Assembly (NCBI GenBank): GCA_028687645.1
Contig: JAQTZQ010000003.1
Coordinates: 1-64,000, forward strand
Origin: Rhodocyclaceae bacterium
GTDB lineage: Bacteria > Pseudomonadota > Gammaproteobacteria > Burkholderiales > Rhodocyclaceae
Direction of reading: 5' to 3'
DNA length: 64,000 bases
Positions within the stretch are counted from its first letter, which is position 1. Every line of letters begins with the position of its first letter. Below, piece by piece: positions 39,485 to 49,688 of this stretch. A program made the position numbers and the translations under genes. The notes beneath the pieces are model-generated. The model was not told where the DNA came from, searched no databases, and worked only from the letters and a program-made list of their open reading frames with translations.

Positions 39485-39641
39485 AGAGATTGGTCGAACG
39501 GTTCGTTATAAAAGATAACGGCTGTCTTGCCGGGAGTACGCTGTCAATGATGGTTTGTAGCGCAATAGCGTGTATCCTGAGTTTGCATCGGCGTTATCGT
39601 CATACCAACAAGCCGTTTGCACAAAGTGCGAGGGGATAACG

Positions 39642-40616
39642 ATGTCGGAATTATTAAAGAATATCGATGCACGAACCAAGCTTGCAGGAACTAACAAGCT
39701 TGAGATTCTGCTTTTCTTTTTAGGCGTAGATCAGCGAACAGGTCGCCGCGAAACCTACGGAATTAATGTATTCAAAGTTCGCGAGGTCATGCGGACACCT
39801 GTAATTACAGCAGCGCCGGATATGCCTTCTTCCGTAGAGGGGATGGTAAGTTTACGTGGTGCTTTGGTGCCCGTGATCGACCTTGCCAAATATTCGGGCA
39901 TTTCGTCGGATGTGCCACGCGAAATCATGATTGTTACGGAATACAACGGCCATACTCAGGGTTTTCTGGTCGAAGGGGTTGACACTATTCTTCGTCTCGA
40001 TTGGAGCAAGATGCGTGTACCCCCGGAAATGCTGATGTCGCAAACTGGCGGCCTGGTCACTGCCGTTACCGAACTCGAAGATAATCGACTGGTCATGATG
40101 ATGGATGTCGAGAAGGTCTTGTCCGAGACTACCGGTATTGATAACGAGATGATTTTTCGTAGCGTGGTGGCTATTGATCGCCCAGATGCGACCGTATTTT
40201 ATTGCGATGACTCCAGTGTCGCGCGCAAGCAGATCGAACGTACCCTATCGGCGATGGGCGTCAAGGGGGTCTCTGCCGTCAATGGTCGGCGCATGTGGGA
40301 AGAAATGGAGAAAATGGCAGCGTATGCTCAGTCGGTTGGGCGTCCGCTATCGTCAATCGTTAATCTGATTTTGACTGATATCGAAATGCCGGAAATGGAC
40401 GGCTATATTTTGACCAAAAAAGTCAAGTCCGATCCGCGTTTTGCCGGTATTCCAGTAATTATGCACTCGTCGTTATCTGGAATGTCGAATCAGAAACTAG
40501 GGTTGTCGGTCGGTGTTGATGAGTATGTTCCGAAGTTTGAACCGCAACGGCTATCTGAAACACTGGCGCGCCGCCTTGGTGTCGAAAATTCTGCGCCCAA
40601 GGCGATTTCAGCTTGA
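39642..40616 (+). CDS. cheV: Chemotaxis protein CheV (first copy)
   Basis: CheW-like domain plus REC domain (LTDIEMPEMDGYILTKKVK). Confidence 0.93.
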   Translation: MSELLKNIDARTKLAGTNKLEILLFFLGVDQRTGRRETYGINVFKVREVMRTPVITAAPDMPSSVEGMVSLRGALVPVIDLAKYSGISSDVPREIMIVTEYNGHTQGFLVEGVDTILRLDWSKMRVPPEMLMSQTGGLVTAVTELEDNRLVMMMDVEKVLSETTGIDNEMIFRSVVAIDRPDATVFYCDDSSVARKQIERTLSAMGVKGVSAVNGRRMWEEMEKMAAYAQSVGRPLSSIVNLILTDIEMPEMDGYILTKKVKSDPRFAGIPVIMHSSLSGMSNQKLGLSVGVDEYVPKFEPQRLSETLARRLGVENSAPKAISA

Positions 40617-40628
40617 CGGGGAGATACG

Positions 40629-41567
40629 ATGAATCTCGTTGAAAACAAAAATCTTCTGGATAGCGTCGATGCCCGGACGCGTTTGGCTGGCTCCAATAAA
40701 ATGGAGATTCTGCTGTTCTCGTTGGGGACGCGTGAGGTCTTCGGTATTAACGTCTTCAAGGTGCGAGAGGTTGGTCGCACGCCGCGCATTACCAAGACGC
40801 CGAATATGCCTCATGGTGTTGAGGGGTTAATCTCACTACGTGGCAATGTCATACCTGTTCTGTCGCTGGCGCCCTTCATGCAGTTGGAAGGTGTGCCGGC
40901 TGGCTTGGGCAAAACCATGATGGTGGCAGAATATTCCAAGCGTACCCTGGGGTTTTTGGTGCATGAGGTTGACCGAATCATTCGCGTGGACTGGGAGCGT
41001 GTTAAAGCACCGGAGAGCGTTGTTTCTGGAAATCAGGGCCTGATCACTGCCGTGATTGATCTTGAAGGTGGCGGCCTGGTTTCAATTCTCGATGTTGAAC
41101 AGGTTCTTGCCAACGCCTTTGGTGAGGCAATGATTGTGGATATCGCACCCGCTCGCGTCGACCCGGATACCAGCGTGTTTTTTGTTGATGACTCGGTGGT
41201 GGCTCGACGCAAAATTGCTGAGGTGCTTGACAAGCTTGGTGTGCGACACAAACATGCCACCAATGGTATGGAAGCGTGGACGCGTTTACAGGGTATTGCC
41301 GCGCATTGCGTTCAGAGCGGTGCCAATATTCGCGATGAGATTCGTTTGTTGCTGGTTGATGCCGAGATGCCAGAAATGGATGGGTATGTGCTTACCAAAA
41401 ACGTCAAATCAGATTCACGCTTCGAGGGAGTGCCGGTTGTGATGCACTCTTCTCTGTCTTCTGAAGCGAATCGCGCAATGGGTAAATCAGTGGGTGTAGA
41501 TGCCTATGTGGCAAAATTTGATGCCGAGGCACTTGCGGATACTCTGCGTCCTCTGATTGAAAGATAA
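40629..41567 (+). CDS. cheV: Chemotaxis protein CheV (second copy)
   Basis: CheW-like plus REC (LVDAEMPEMDGYVLTKNVK); tandem paralogue of preceding gene. Confidence 0.93.
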   Translation: MNLVENKNLLDSVDARTRLAGSNKMEILLFSLGTREVFGINVFKVREVGRTPRITKTPNMPHGVEGLISLRGNVIPVLSLAPFMQLEGVPAGLGKTMMVAEYSKRTLGFLVHEVDRIIRVDWERVKAPESVVSGNQGLITAVIDLEGGGLVSILDVEQVLANAFGEAMIVDIAPARVDPDTSVFFVDDSVVARRKIAEVLDKLGVRHKHATNGMEAWTRLQGIAAHCVQSGANIRDEIRLLLVDAEMPEMDGYVLTKNVKSDSRFEGVPVVMHSSLSSEANRAMGKSVGVDAYVAKFDAEALADTLRPLIER

Positions 41568-41588
41568 CGAGAAAATTTCGGAGTAAGT

Positions 41589-41981
41589 ATGGCTGATCCA
41601 AAAATGAGAATCCTGGTGGTGGATGATTTTTCCACGATGCGCCGTATCGTGCGCAACCTTCTAAAGGAACTGGGTTTCACAAATGTCGATGAGGCGGAAG
41701 ACGGGGCAATTGCACTGCAAAAACTGCAGGGAGGCGGCTTTGAGTTTGTCGTTACTGACTGGAACATGCCGAATATGGATGGGCTGACGTTGCTCCAGAC
41801 CATCCGTGCGACGCCAACGTTAAAGCACCTTCCTGTCTTGATGATTACTGCTGAAGCAAAAAAGGAAAACATCATAGCTGCCGCCCAGGCTGGTGCCAGC
41901 GGCTACATTGTCAAGCCTTTCACCGCTGGTACTCTTTCGGAAAAATTGAACAAGATATTCGAAAAAATGGGACTTGCTTAG
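41589..41981 (+). CDS. cheY: Chemotaxis response regulator CheY (second copy)
   Basis: [38 protein letters not shown], canonical CheY. Confidence 0.96.
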   Translation: MADPKMRILVVDDFSTMRRIVRNLLKELGFTNVDEAEDGAIALQKLQGGGFEFVVTDWNMPNMDGLTLLQTIRATPTLKHLPVLMITAEAKKENIIAAAQAGASGYIVKPFTAGTLSEKLNKIFEKMGLA

Positions 41982-41990
41982 GGTGAAATG

Positions 41991-42845
41991 ATGAGCGCTA
42001 ACAACGATTCAAATGATCTCGAAGCCCTGTTCGATTCGATTGCTGCAGACTTTACGCCCGCCCCGACTGTACCTGCTCCGGCAACTGCGCCGTTAGCAAT
42101 CAAGTCAGCATCTGCATCAGCTGGGGATGACGACGAATTGCAAGCGCTGTTCGACAGTATTTCCGCAGAAACCCAAGTTGAAAAGGGTGATGATTCGGCC
42201 CTGCTTGAGCCCTCGACTTCAGGGGAGAAGTGGGCTGCCCAAGAGGGAGTGTTCAACCGCATTGGCCATATGGCAAGGGCGCTACATGATACCTTGGGTG
42301 AATTGGGCTATGACAAATTGTTGGAAAAGACCGTGTCTGCCTTGCCGGATGCCAAGGATCGATTGACTTATATTGCCAATTTGACTGAACAAGCGGCTTG
42401 TCGCGTTTTAAATGCTACCGATATTGCCAGTCCTCTGGTTGATGAGATTGAAAACGCGTCGAAGGCTTTGGGCGCTCGCTGGGATCTGGTTTTCGACAAT
42501 CAGATGGGAACTGAAGAGTTCAAGCAATTGGCGGCTGAGACGCGGGACTTTTTCAACAGCAAATTGCCTCAGAAAACGCAGGCAACCCATGCCCAGCTTA
42601 CTGAAATCATGATGGCTCAAGACTTTCAGGATTTGACTGGGCAGGTTATCAAGAAAGTGGTGGGCTTGGCTCAGGATCTAGAGTCAGGTTTGATGAACGT
42701 ACTGGTTGAAGTAATGCCGGAAACGAAGCGGACAGAAGAGGTTGCCAGCCTGATGAACGGGCCGGTGATCAATAGCGAGGGTAGAACGGACGTCGTGGTC
42801 AACCAGGAACAGGTTGACGATTTGCTCGACAGTCTCGGTTTCTGA
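41991..42845 (+). CDS. cheZ: Protein phosphatase CheZ
   Basis: AQDFQDLTGQVIKKVV active region; C-terminal CheY-docking DDLLDSLGF. Confidence 0.95.
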   Translation: MSANNDSNDLEALFDSIAADFTPAPTVPAPATAPLAIKSASASAGDDDELQALFDSISAETQVEKGDDSALLEPSTSGEKWAAQEGVFNRIGHMARALHDTLGELGYDKLLEKTVSALPDAKDRLTYIANLTEQAACRVLNATDIASPLVDEIENASKALGARWDLVFDNQMGTEEFKQLAAETRDFFNSKLPQKTQATHAQLTEIMMAQDFQDLTGQVIKKVVGLAQDLESGLMNVLVEVMPETKRTEEVASLMNGPVINSEGRTDVVVNQEQVDDLLDSLGF

Positions 42846-42856
42846 GAGGGTCAAAG

Positions 42857-44782
42857 ATGAGTGACTTTGGCGGAATGGAAGACCTGCTGCAGGATTTCTT
42901 GCAGGAGGCGCATGATTTGTTGTCGGATGTGGACAACAAGCTGGTTGAACTCGAGAAGATGCCCGATGACCGTGGGCTGCTAAATGATATTTTTCGGGGT
43001 TTTCATACCGTCAAGGGCGGTGCTGGCTTTCTGAATGCCAGCGAGTTGGTGACGCTTTGTCATCTGACCGAAAATTTGTTCGATCGATTACGTAATGGCG
43101 AGATTGAACTTTCCCCCGAGTTGATGGATATCATCATGGCCGCCACCAATGGCGTTCGAGAGATGTTCGGTGAGTTGGGGCAGATGGTGCAGCCGCAACC
43201 CGCCGATCCACATATTATTGCCGCCTTGCGCGGCGCCTTAGAGGGTGAGGTGCCTGGAGCGCCTTCGTCCGTAGTTGAAGCACCGCCCGCTTCCGCGGCA
43301 GCGACTGCGGAGGCTACGGCGTCGGCGCCCGGTGAACCGGATTGGGGTTCCTTGCATGCCGCTGTAAGCGGTCAGCCGGTTTCTCATGGTGAGTTTATTG
43401 CCAAGGCTGAAGTTGCCACCGAAAGCGCTGCACCGGTTGCTGCTGTTTCTGTCGCTGAAGCTAATTTAACCCCGGCGGGTGGGGCGCCAGCCCCCTCTCC
43501 GTTCGGTCGTCGAACTACGGATCGTCCTGGTGGTCAGCCCACTTCAGCTCGTCGCACCGAGGAGCGTGGTCGAGAAAATACAATTCGTGTCGATACGGCG
43601 CGCCTGGATCAGGTGCTGAATCTGTCGGGTGAAATTGGTTTGACCAAAAATCGCTTGACTAGCTTGCGCGCCGATATTTTGGCAGGAAAGAATGATTCAG
43701 AGACCCTGCACGCCCTTGATCAGGCGGTCAGCCAACTCGATTTGCTAGTCTCTGATTTGCAGAATTCGGTGATGAAAACCCGAATGCAGCCGATTGGTCG
43801 CTTGTTTCAGAAATATCCACGTATTGCCCGCGATTTGGCGCGTCAATTGGGTAAAGACGTTGAGCTGGTTTTGTCTGGCGAAGAAACTGAAGTCGACAAG
43901 ACGATGATTGAGGATCTGGCCGATCCGCTAATCCATTTGATTCGCAACGCGGTTGATCACGGTGTTGAGTTGCCGTCGGTGCGTCAGGCTTGCGGCAAAC
44001 CAGTCAAAAGCTTGGTGCGCCTTGAGGCGCGTCAGGAAGGTGATCATATCGTCCTGATCATCGCTGATGATGGTAAGGGTATGAGTGCCGAGCGTATACG
44101 TGCCAAAGCGGTTGAGAAAGGGTTGATCTCGGAAGAAGAGGCAAATACGCTGGATGAGCGCCAGAGTTTGAATCTAATCTTCCTGCCTGGCTTCTCGACC
44201 ATGGCCCAGGTATCAGATGTTTCGGGGCGAGGTGTTGGTATGGATGTGGTTAAAACCAACATCCAGAAACTCAACGGCTCGGTGGAGATTCGTTCAGAGC
44301 CTGGGAAGGGATCGGTTTTCATTATTTCATTGCCTCTGACGCTGGCTATTTTGCCGGTGCTGCTGGTTCTGCTTGGTGATCAACCGTTTGCGTTGCCCTT
44401 GTCGATGGTGCGTGAAATCTTGCCGATTGATCGCGAACGTATTCAGGAGGTGGGCGGTAAAGAGACCTTGGTGGTACGTGGTGAGGTACTCCCCGTTGTG
44501 TCATTGGCTCGCCTGTTGGGTTGGACATTGGAGCAACCGCCAGAATATGGCGTGTTTATGCAGACGGCTGAGCGTAGCTTCATTCTTGGGGTAGATAGCT
44601 TTGCCGGTCGTGATGATGCAGTAATCAAGTCACTGGAAGATTTTAAACCCAAAGGTGTCGCCGGAGTGACGACGCTTTCCAATGGCCAAATCGTGCTTAT
44701 TCTTGATATGAAAGAGTTGCTTTCTGATCTGGGGATGCGGACAGACGTTGGCGGATCTTCACGGATGCTTGACTTCGCCTGA
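42857..44782 (+). CDS. cheA: Chemotaxis histidine kinase CheA (second copy)
   Basis: P1 FHTVKGGAGFLNA, LIRNAVDHGVELP, GRGVGMDVVKTN, CheW-like C-terminus. Confidence 0.95.
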   Translation: MSDFGGMEDLLQDFLQEAHDLLSDVDNKLVELEKMPDDRGLLNDIFRGFHTVKGGAGFLNASELVTLCHLTENLFDRLRNGEIELSPELMDIIMAATNGVREMFGELGQMVQPQPADPHIIAALRGALEGEVPGAPSSVVEAPPASAAATAEATASAPGEPDWGSLHAAVSGQPVSHGEFIAKAEVATESAAPVAAVSVAEANLTPAGGAPAPSPFGRRTTDRPGGQPTSARRTEERGRENTIRVDTARLDQVLNLSGEIGLTKNRLTSLRADILAGKNDSETLHALDQAVSQLDLLVSDLQNSVMKTRMQPIGRLFQKYPRIARDLARQLGKDVELVLSGEETEVDKTMIEDLADPLIHLIRNAVDHGVELPSVRQACGKPVKSLVRLEARQEGDHIVLIIADDGKGMSAERIRAKAVEKGLISEEEANTLDERQSLNLIFLPGFSTMAQVSDVSGRGVGMDVVKTNIQKLNGSVEIRSEPGKGSVFIISLPLTLAILPVLLVLLGDQPFALPLSMVREILPIDRERIQEVGGKETLVVRGEVLPVVSLARLLGWTLEQPPEYGVFMQTAERSFILGVDSFAGRDDAVIKSLEDFKPKGVAGVTTLSNGQIVLILDMKELLSDLGMRTDVGGSSRMLDFA

Positions 44783-44805
44783 TTTTTGTTTTTACTCAAT
44801 CATTT

Positions 44806-44831
44806 AAAAGGGGGCTTGCCCCCTTTTTTTT
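44806..44831 (+). terminator. Rho-independent terminator AAAAGGGGGC-TT-GCCCCCTTTTTTTT
   Basis: GC stem with T-tract after cheA. Confidence 0.9.
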
Positions 44832-44962
44832 ATTTTTGAATCTTTGCCATGTTGTCATGGTGTTGCGACACTATCCTCATAAACTGTGTAAATAAAGTGC
44901 GCTACCCCTTTAATTTTCTTGGATTATTTCTATAATAGCCTCAACTTACTTAGTTGACGGTT

Positions 44963-46096
44963 ATGGCAGAAGAGAGTGACCTCGAGAAAACGGAGGAGCC
45001 TACTGGTAGGCGACTTGAGCAGGCCCGAGAAAAGGGTCAAGTTCCGCATTCCCGCGAATTAGGCACTTTCCTGGTTTTAATTACTGCTGCCGCAGCCTTT
45101 TGGATGATGGGCGGGTGGTTTGTACAGCGTGCTGTGGCGCTGACACGTAAGGGCTTTACCCTTGATGCCAATTTGATGCGTGAACCGGGCTTGATGTTGC
45201 CGCGTCTGGCAGATCTTTCAATTGATGCATTGGTTTCATTTTCGCCGTTGATCGGCCTTCTGGTCTTGGCCGCGGTGCTGCCGCCTTTCTTTCTAAATGC
45301 TTGGGTATTTTCGACGACTGCGTTAGTGCCTGATCTGAAGCGAATGAACCCTTTGACTGGGATTGGCCGGATGTTTTCGTGGAATAGTCTGATGGAGTTG
45401 GCCAAAGCCACCCTCAAGGCGATTTTAATCGGTGGTGTTGCGGTCTTTTTGATCTGGAAGGAGCGCGATGAGATTTTTGGTTTGCTCAGTCAGCCGCTTG
45501 AGGCTGCTCTGGGACATGCCGGGCATTTGCTGAGCTTTACATTTCTGATCATGGTTCTGGCGCTTGTTCTTATCGTTGCCGCCGATGTGCCATTTCAACT
45601 CTGGCAATATTTTGAGAAGTTGAAGATGACCAAGGAAGAGGTCAAGCAAGAGATGAAAGAAATGATGGGGGATCCGCACGTCAAGGGACGTATCCGCAGC
45701 CTCCAGATGCAGGCTGCGCGTAAGCGCATGATGTCAGCTGTGCCCAAGGCTGATGTGATTGTTACCAACCCGACACATTACGCAGTAGCACTTTCATACA
45801 AGAATGGGATGGGGGCACCCAAGGTGGTCGCCAAGGGCATGGGGGCGATTGCTCAAAAGATAAAAGAGTTGGGTGCTGAGCATGCGGTGCCATTATTGGA
45901 GGCGCCGCCATTGGCGCGAGCACTCTACAAGCACGCCCAGATTGATAACGAAATCCCCTCCGCCCTGTATAACGCAGTTGCGGAGGTTCTTGCTTATATC
46001 TACCAACTCGGTAATTGGCGCCAGGTCGGTGGGGTATATCCGATGCCGCCACGTAATTTGCCGGTTCCGGCTGAACTTGTGCCGGAGGCCGCGTAA
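44963..46096 (+). CDS. flhB: Flagellar export protein FlhB
   Basis: KTEEPTGRRLEQAREKGQVPHSREL; VIVTNPTHYAVAL autocleavage NPTH. Confidence 0.97.
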   Translation: MAEESDLEKTEEPTGRRLEQAREKGQVPHSRELGTFLVLITAAAAFWMMGGWFVQRAVALTRKGFTLDANLMREPGLMLPRLADLSIDALVSFSPLIGLLVLAAVLPPFFLNAWVFSTTALVPDLKRMNPLTGIGRMFSWNSLMELAKATLKAILIGGVAVFLIWKERDEIFGLLSQPLEAALGHAGHLLSFTFLIMVLALVLIVAADVPFQLWQYFEKLKMTKEEVKQEMKEMMGDPHVKGRIRSLQMQAARKRMMSAVPKADVIVTNPTHYAVALSYKNGMGAPKVVAKGMGAIAQKIKELGAEHAVPLLEAPPLARALYKHAQIDNEIPSALYNAVAEVLAYIYQLGNWRQVGGVYPMPPRNLPVPAELVPEAA

Positions 46097-48189
46097 TGGC
46101 CGCAACCACAACGCCGTTGGCTGGTTTGCAAGCGATGTTTGGGCGCGTCAGCTCAAGTCAAATGGCGGCACCGCTACTGATCTTGACGATTCTGGCAATG
46201 ATGGTTCTGCCCTTGCCGGCATTCATTCTGGATGTTCTTTTTACTTTCAATATCGCCATATCGGTTTTGGTACTGTTGATTGCGGTCAACACCCAAAAGA
46301 CCCTTGATTTTTCAGTGTTCCCTACTGTTTTGTTGGTGACAACCCTGCTGCGTTTGTCGCTTAATGTCGCTTCGACTCGAATCGTAATGCTCGAAGGGCA
46401 CACCGGGCCAGATGCCGCTGGTAAGGTTATTGAGGCTTTTGGACATTTCATGGTTGGCGGAAATTTTGCCGTTGGCATCATGGTGTTCCTGATTCTGGTG
46501 GTTATTAATTTTGTCGTGATCACCAAGGGCGCTGGTCGTGTCGCAGAGGTGTCGGCACGCTTTGCTCTGGATGCCATGCCAGGCAAGCAAATGGCTATTG
46601 ATGCAGATCTTAATGCTGGCTTGATCGGCGAGGAGGATGCCCGTAAGCGGCGCCTTGATATTTCACGCGAGTCCGAGTTTTACGGCTCGATGGACGGTGC
46701 CTCCAAATTTGTGCGTGGCGATGCTATTGCCGGTATTGTGATCATGCTGATTAATGTGGTGGGCGGTTTGATTGTCGGCGTCGCTCAGCATAATATGGAT
46801 TTCGCCATGGCCGCCAAGAATTACACCTTGCTTACCATCGGCGATGGCCTGGTAGCGCAAATTCCGGGGCTGATCATTTCAATTGCTGCCGGTATGGTTG
46901 TGACGCGCGTTTCTGACGATCGGGATATTGGTGAGCAGGCAGTCAGTCAGATGTTCCGTGACCCACGGGCGCTGGCTGTGACGGCCGGGATTATCGGTTT
47001 TCTCGGCCTTATACCCGGGATGCCGAATGTCGTGTTCCTGATGCTGGCTGGCACCATAGGCTACCTTGCGCGGCGCCTGAGCTTGGTCGAGAAACAGATT
47101 GTCTCAACGGCCGTACCGGTTGCTCCACCACCGATGCAAGAAGCTGTGGATGCTAGCTGGAATGACGTTGCACCGCTCGATGTCCTCGGTCTGGAAGTTG
47201 GCTATCGCCTGATTCCCTTGGTTGATAAGTCGCAAGATGGTGAATTGCTGCGCCGGATCCGTGGTATCCGCAAAAAATTCGCGCAGGAAGTCGGTTTCCT
47301 GGTCTCGCCGGTTCATATTCGTGACAACCTTGAACTCAAACCAAATGCCTACCGCATTCTGCTCAAAGGTGTCGAGGTTGGTCAAGGTGAAGCGTTTGTC
47401 GGTCAGTTTCTTGCTATCAACCCGGGGCGCGTTGCTGGCACTGTGAATGGTACCGCGACCAAGGATCCGGCATTTGGTTTGCCGGCAACCTGGATTGATG
47501 CCGGCCAGCGCGAGCAGGCGCAGGCTTACGGCTACACCGTTGTTGATGCCTCGACCGTAGTTGCAACTCATCTCAATCATTTGATTTTGACCCACGCTGC
47601 AGAATTGCTTGGGCGTCAGGAGGTTCAACAACTGATCGATCATCTGGCCAAAGAGATGCCCAAGTTGATCGAGGATCTGGTGCCAAAAATTGTGGCGCTC
47701 GGTACGTTGCAAAAAATTCTGCAGAACATGCTTGAAGAGGGCGTCCATATTCGTGATATGCGGACGATTATCGAAACCGTGGCCGAACACGCGACGCGTA
47801 CCCAGAATGCTGACGAGCTTACGGTTCAGGTCCGCAATGCCTTGGGGCGAGCCATTGTCCAGCAGCTATTCCCGGGTAGTGCCGAGTTGCAGGTCATGTC
47901 GCTTGACCCGACGCTGGAGCGTCTGCTTTCACAGGCCGTCTCTGGCGGTTCGGAAAATACCAGTTTTGAGCCAGGCTTGGCCGATACCTTGGTGCGTGAA
48001 ACAGCAACGGCGGCAGCACGCCAGGAAAATCTTGGTTTACCCGCAGTGTTGCTGGTTCCCGCCAGTTTGCGCCTCCTGCTTTCCCGTTTTTTGCGCCGCT
48101 CCATCCCGCAGTTGAAGGTTTTGGCTCACAACGAAGTTCCAGAAAACAGAATAATCAAGATGACCTCGATCATCGGAGGTAAGACATGA
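46096..48189 (+). CDS. flhA: Flagellar export protein FlhA
   Basis: FPTVLLVTTLLRLSLNVASTRIVML; KGAGRVAEVSARFALDAMPGKQMAIDADLNAG. Confidence 0.97.
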   Translation: MAATTTPLAGLQAMFGRVSSSQMAAPLLILTILAMMVLPLPAFILDVLFTFNIAISVLVLLIAVNTQKTLDFSVFPTVLLVTTLLRLSLNVASTRIVMLEGHTGPDAAGKVIEAFGHFMVGGNFAVGIMVFLILVVINFVVITKGAGRVAEVSARFALDAMPGKQMAIDADLNAGLIGEEDARKRRLDISRESEFYGSMDGASKFVRGDAIAGIVIMLINVVGGLIVGVAQHNMDFAMAAKNYTLLTIGDGLVAQIPGLIISIAAGMVVTRVSDDRDIGEQAVSQMFRDPRALAVTAGIIGFLGLIPGMPNVVFLMLAGTIGYLARRLSLVEKQIVSTAVPVAPPPMQEAVDASWNDVAPLDVLGLEVGYRLIPLVDKSQDGELLRRIRGIRKKFAQEVGFLVSPVHIRDNLELKPNAYRILLKGVEVGQGEAFVGQFLAINPGRVAGTVNGTATKDPAFGLPATWIDAGQREQAQAYGYTVVDASTVVATHLNHLILTHAAELLGRQEVQQLIDHLAKEMPKLIEDLVPKIVALGTLQKILQNMLEEGVHIRDMRTIIETVAEHATRTQNADELTVQVRNALGRAIVQQLFPGSAELQVMSLDPTLERLLSQAVSGGSENTSFEPGLADTLVRETATAAARQENLGLPAVLLVPASLRLLLSRFLRRSIPQLKVLAHNEVPENRIIKMTSIIGGKT

Positions 48190-49688
48190 ATGTCCGAAAA
48201 TTTATCGCGGCCAATGCCCGTGACGCCCTGCGTAAAGTGAAGGAGACGCTTGGTAACGACGCGATCATTCTGTCCAATCGCGGCATCCCCGGTGGTGTGG
48301 AGATCATGGCTGTAGCGGCTCGCGACATGGCGATGATCGTTCCAACTCAAGTGGCAGACGCGCCAACCCATCATCAGCGCCCCACACCTAGCGCCCAGAG
48401 ACATGACGCAGAGGATGATTATCGTGTATCGCTCAGCGCTGCCCGTGCTCAGGTTGCGCAAACGCCTCAGCGTAGCGCCCCGCCGCCAGTCAACCCAAAT
48501 GTTGCGGTCAACCGCCCACAGGCTTCAAATTCTCCACCCATGCGCCATCAGGGATTGGTCAATGCCGGAATCCCCAAAACGGGCTCTTTGCGCAGTCTGG
48601 ATACACCCCGGCCGCAAACGCCGCCGCCTGTGGCTGAGCCAGTACGAAGCGTGGCGTCTCAGCCACAGCAGCAGTTTCGCCCGCAAGTAGCGCCGGCCCC
48701 CGTTCCTCAGGCGCCCGTACGGCGCCCTGAAGCCGAGGTTATTCCTGTCGAGGTGATGGACGAAATTCGCTCACTGCGCAAAATGTTTGAGCAGCACCTG
48801 GCTGGCTTTGCCTGGGGCGAAACGGCACGCTCGCAGCCGGTGAAAACTGAGGTTATGCGTCAAATGCTGGATAACGGTTTCTCGCCGCAGTTCTCACGTG
48901 ATCTGCTGGCTGATCTCCCGCAGGATTTTGACCAATCACAGGCTGTGGCTTGGGTGAAGGGAGCTGCAGATCGTACGCTGATGACGATTAGTAATGAGGG
49001 CGATATTGTCGATCGCGGCGGTGTATATGCCTTGGTTGGCCCGACCGGTGTGGGGAAAACAACAACAACAGCCAAGCTTGCTGCTCGCTGTGTTTTACGC
49101 CATGGTCCTAGTAAGGTTGCGTTGGTGACGACTGATGGCTACCGGATCGGTGCACATGAACAGTTACGTATTTATGGTCGTATTCTTGGCGTTTCTGTTT
49201 ATCTGGTCAAAGACGCTGCCGAGTTACGGCAAACCCTGCGCGAACTACAAAACAAGCACATGGTATTAGTCGATACGATGGGCATGAGTCAAAAAGACAA
49301 ACTGGTGCCGGAGCTTACCGACATGCTCGCCGGTTGCGATGTACAACGGCTGTTGCTGCTTTCGTCGACCTCGCGCGGTGACACCATGGATGATGTGGTA
49401 CGCGCATATCAAGGCGACCAGTTAGCTGGCTGTATTCTGACCAAAATTGATGAGGCAGCAAGCTTGGCGCCGCCCCTGGACGTGATCATGCGCCATGGTC
49501 TGAAGCTGCACTACGTATCAAATGGTCAGCGAGTACCGGAAGATTTGCATTTACCCAATCGTGGATACCTGTTGCATCGTGCGTTCAAAGATACGCCGGA
49601 TAATTCGGCACACAAATATGATGGGGTCGAACCAGCGCTGATGATGGCCAACGCGGGGCCAATGACAGCAGGGGGGCGCCGTGGCTGA
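48186..49688 (+). CDS. flhF: Flagellar biosynthesis GTPase FlhF
   Basis: N-terminal MNVRKFIAANARDALRKVKETLGNDAIILSN; ALVGPTGVGKTTTTAKLAAR SRP-type G domain; Pro/Gln-rich linker. Confidence 0.96.
   Translation: MNVRKFIAANARDALRKVKETLGNDAIILSNRGIPGGVEIMAVAARDMAMIVPTQVADAPTHHQRPTPSAQRHDAEDDYRVSLSAARAQVAQTPQRSAPPPVNPNVAVNRPQASNSPPMRHQGLVNAGIPKTGSLRSLDTPRPQTPPPVAEPVRSVASQPQQQFRPQVAPAPVPQAPVRRPEAEVIPVEVMDEIRSLRKMFEQHLAGFAWGETARSQPVKTEVMRQMLDNGFSPQFSRDLLADLPQDFDQSQAVAWVKGAADRTLMTISNEGDIVDRGGVYALVGPTGVGKTTTTAKLAARCVLRHGPSKVALVTTDGYRIGAHEQLRIYGRILGVSVYLVKDAAELRQTLRELQNKHMVLVDTMGMSQKDKLVPELTDMLAGCDVQRLLLLSSTSRGDTMDDVVRAYQGDQLAGCILTKIDEAASLAPPLDVIMRHGLKLHYVSNGQRVPEDLHLPNRGYLLHRAFKDTPDNSAHKYDGVEPALMMANAGPMTAGGRRG

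Noticed and set aside
48420-48760. Low-complexity Pro/Gln-rich stretch in flhF
   Set aside because: Such disordered linkers are usual between the B domain and G domain of FlhF
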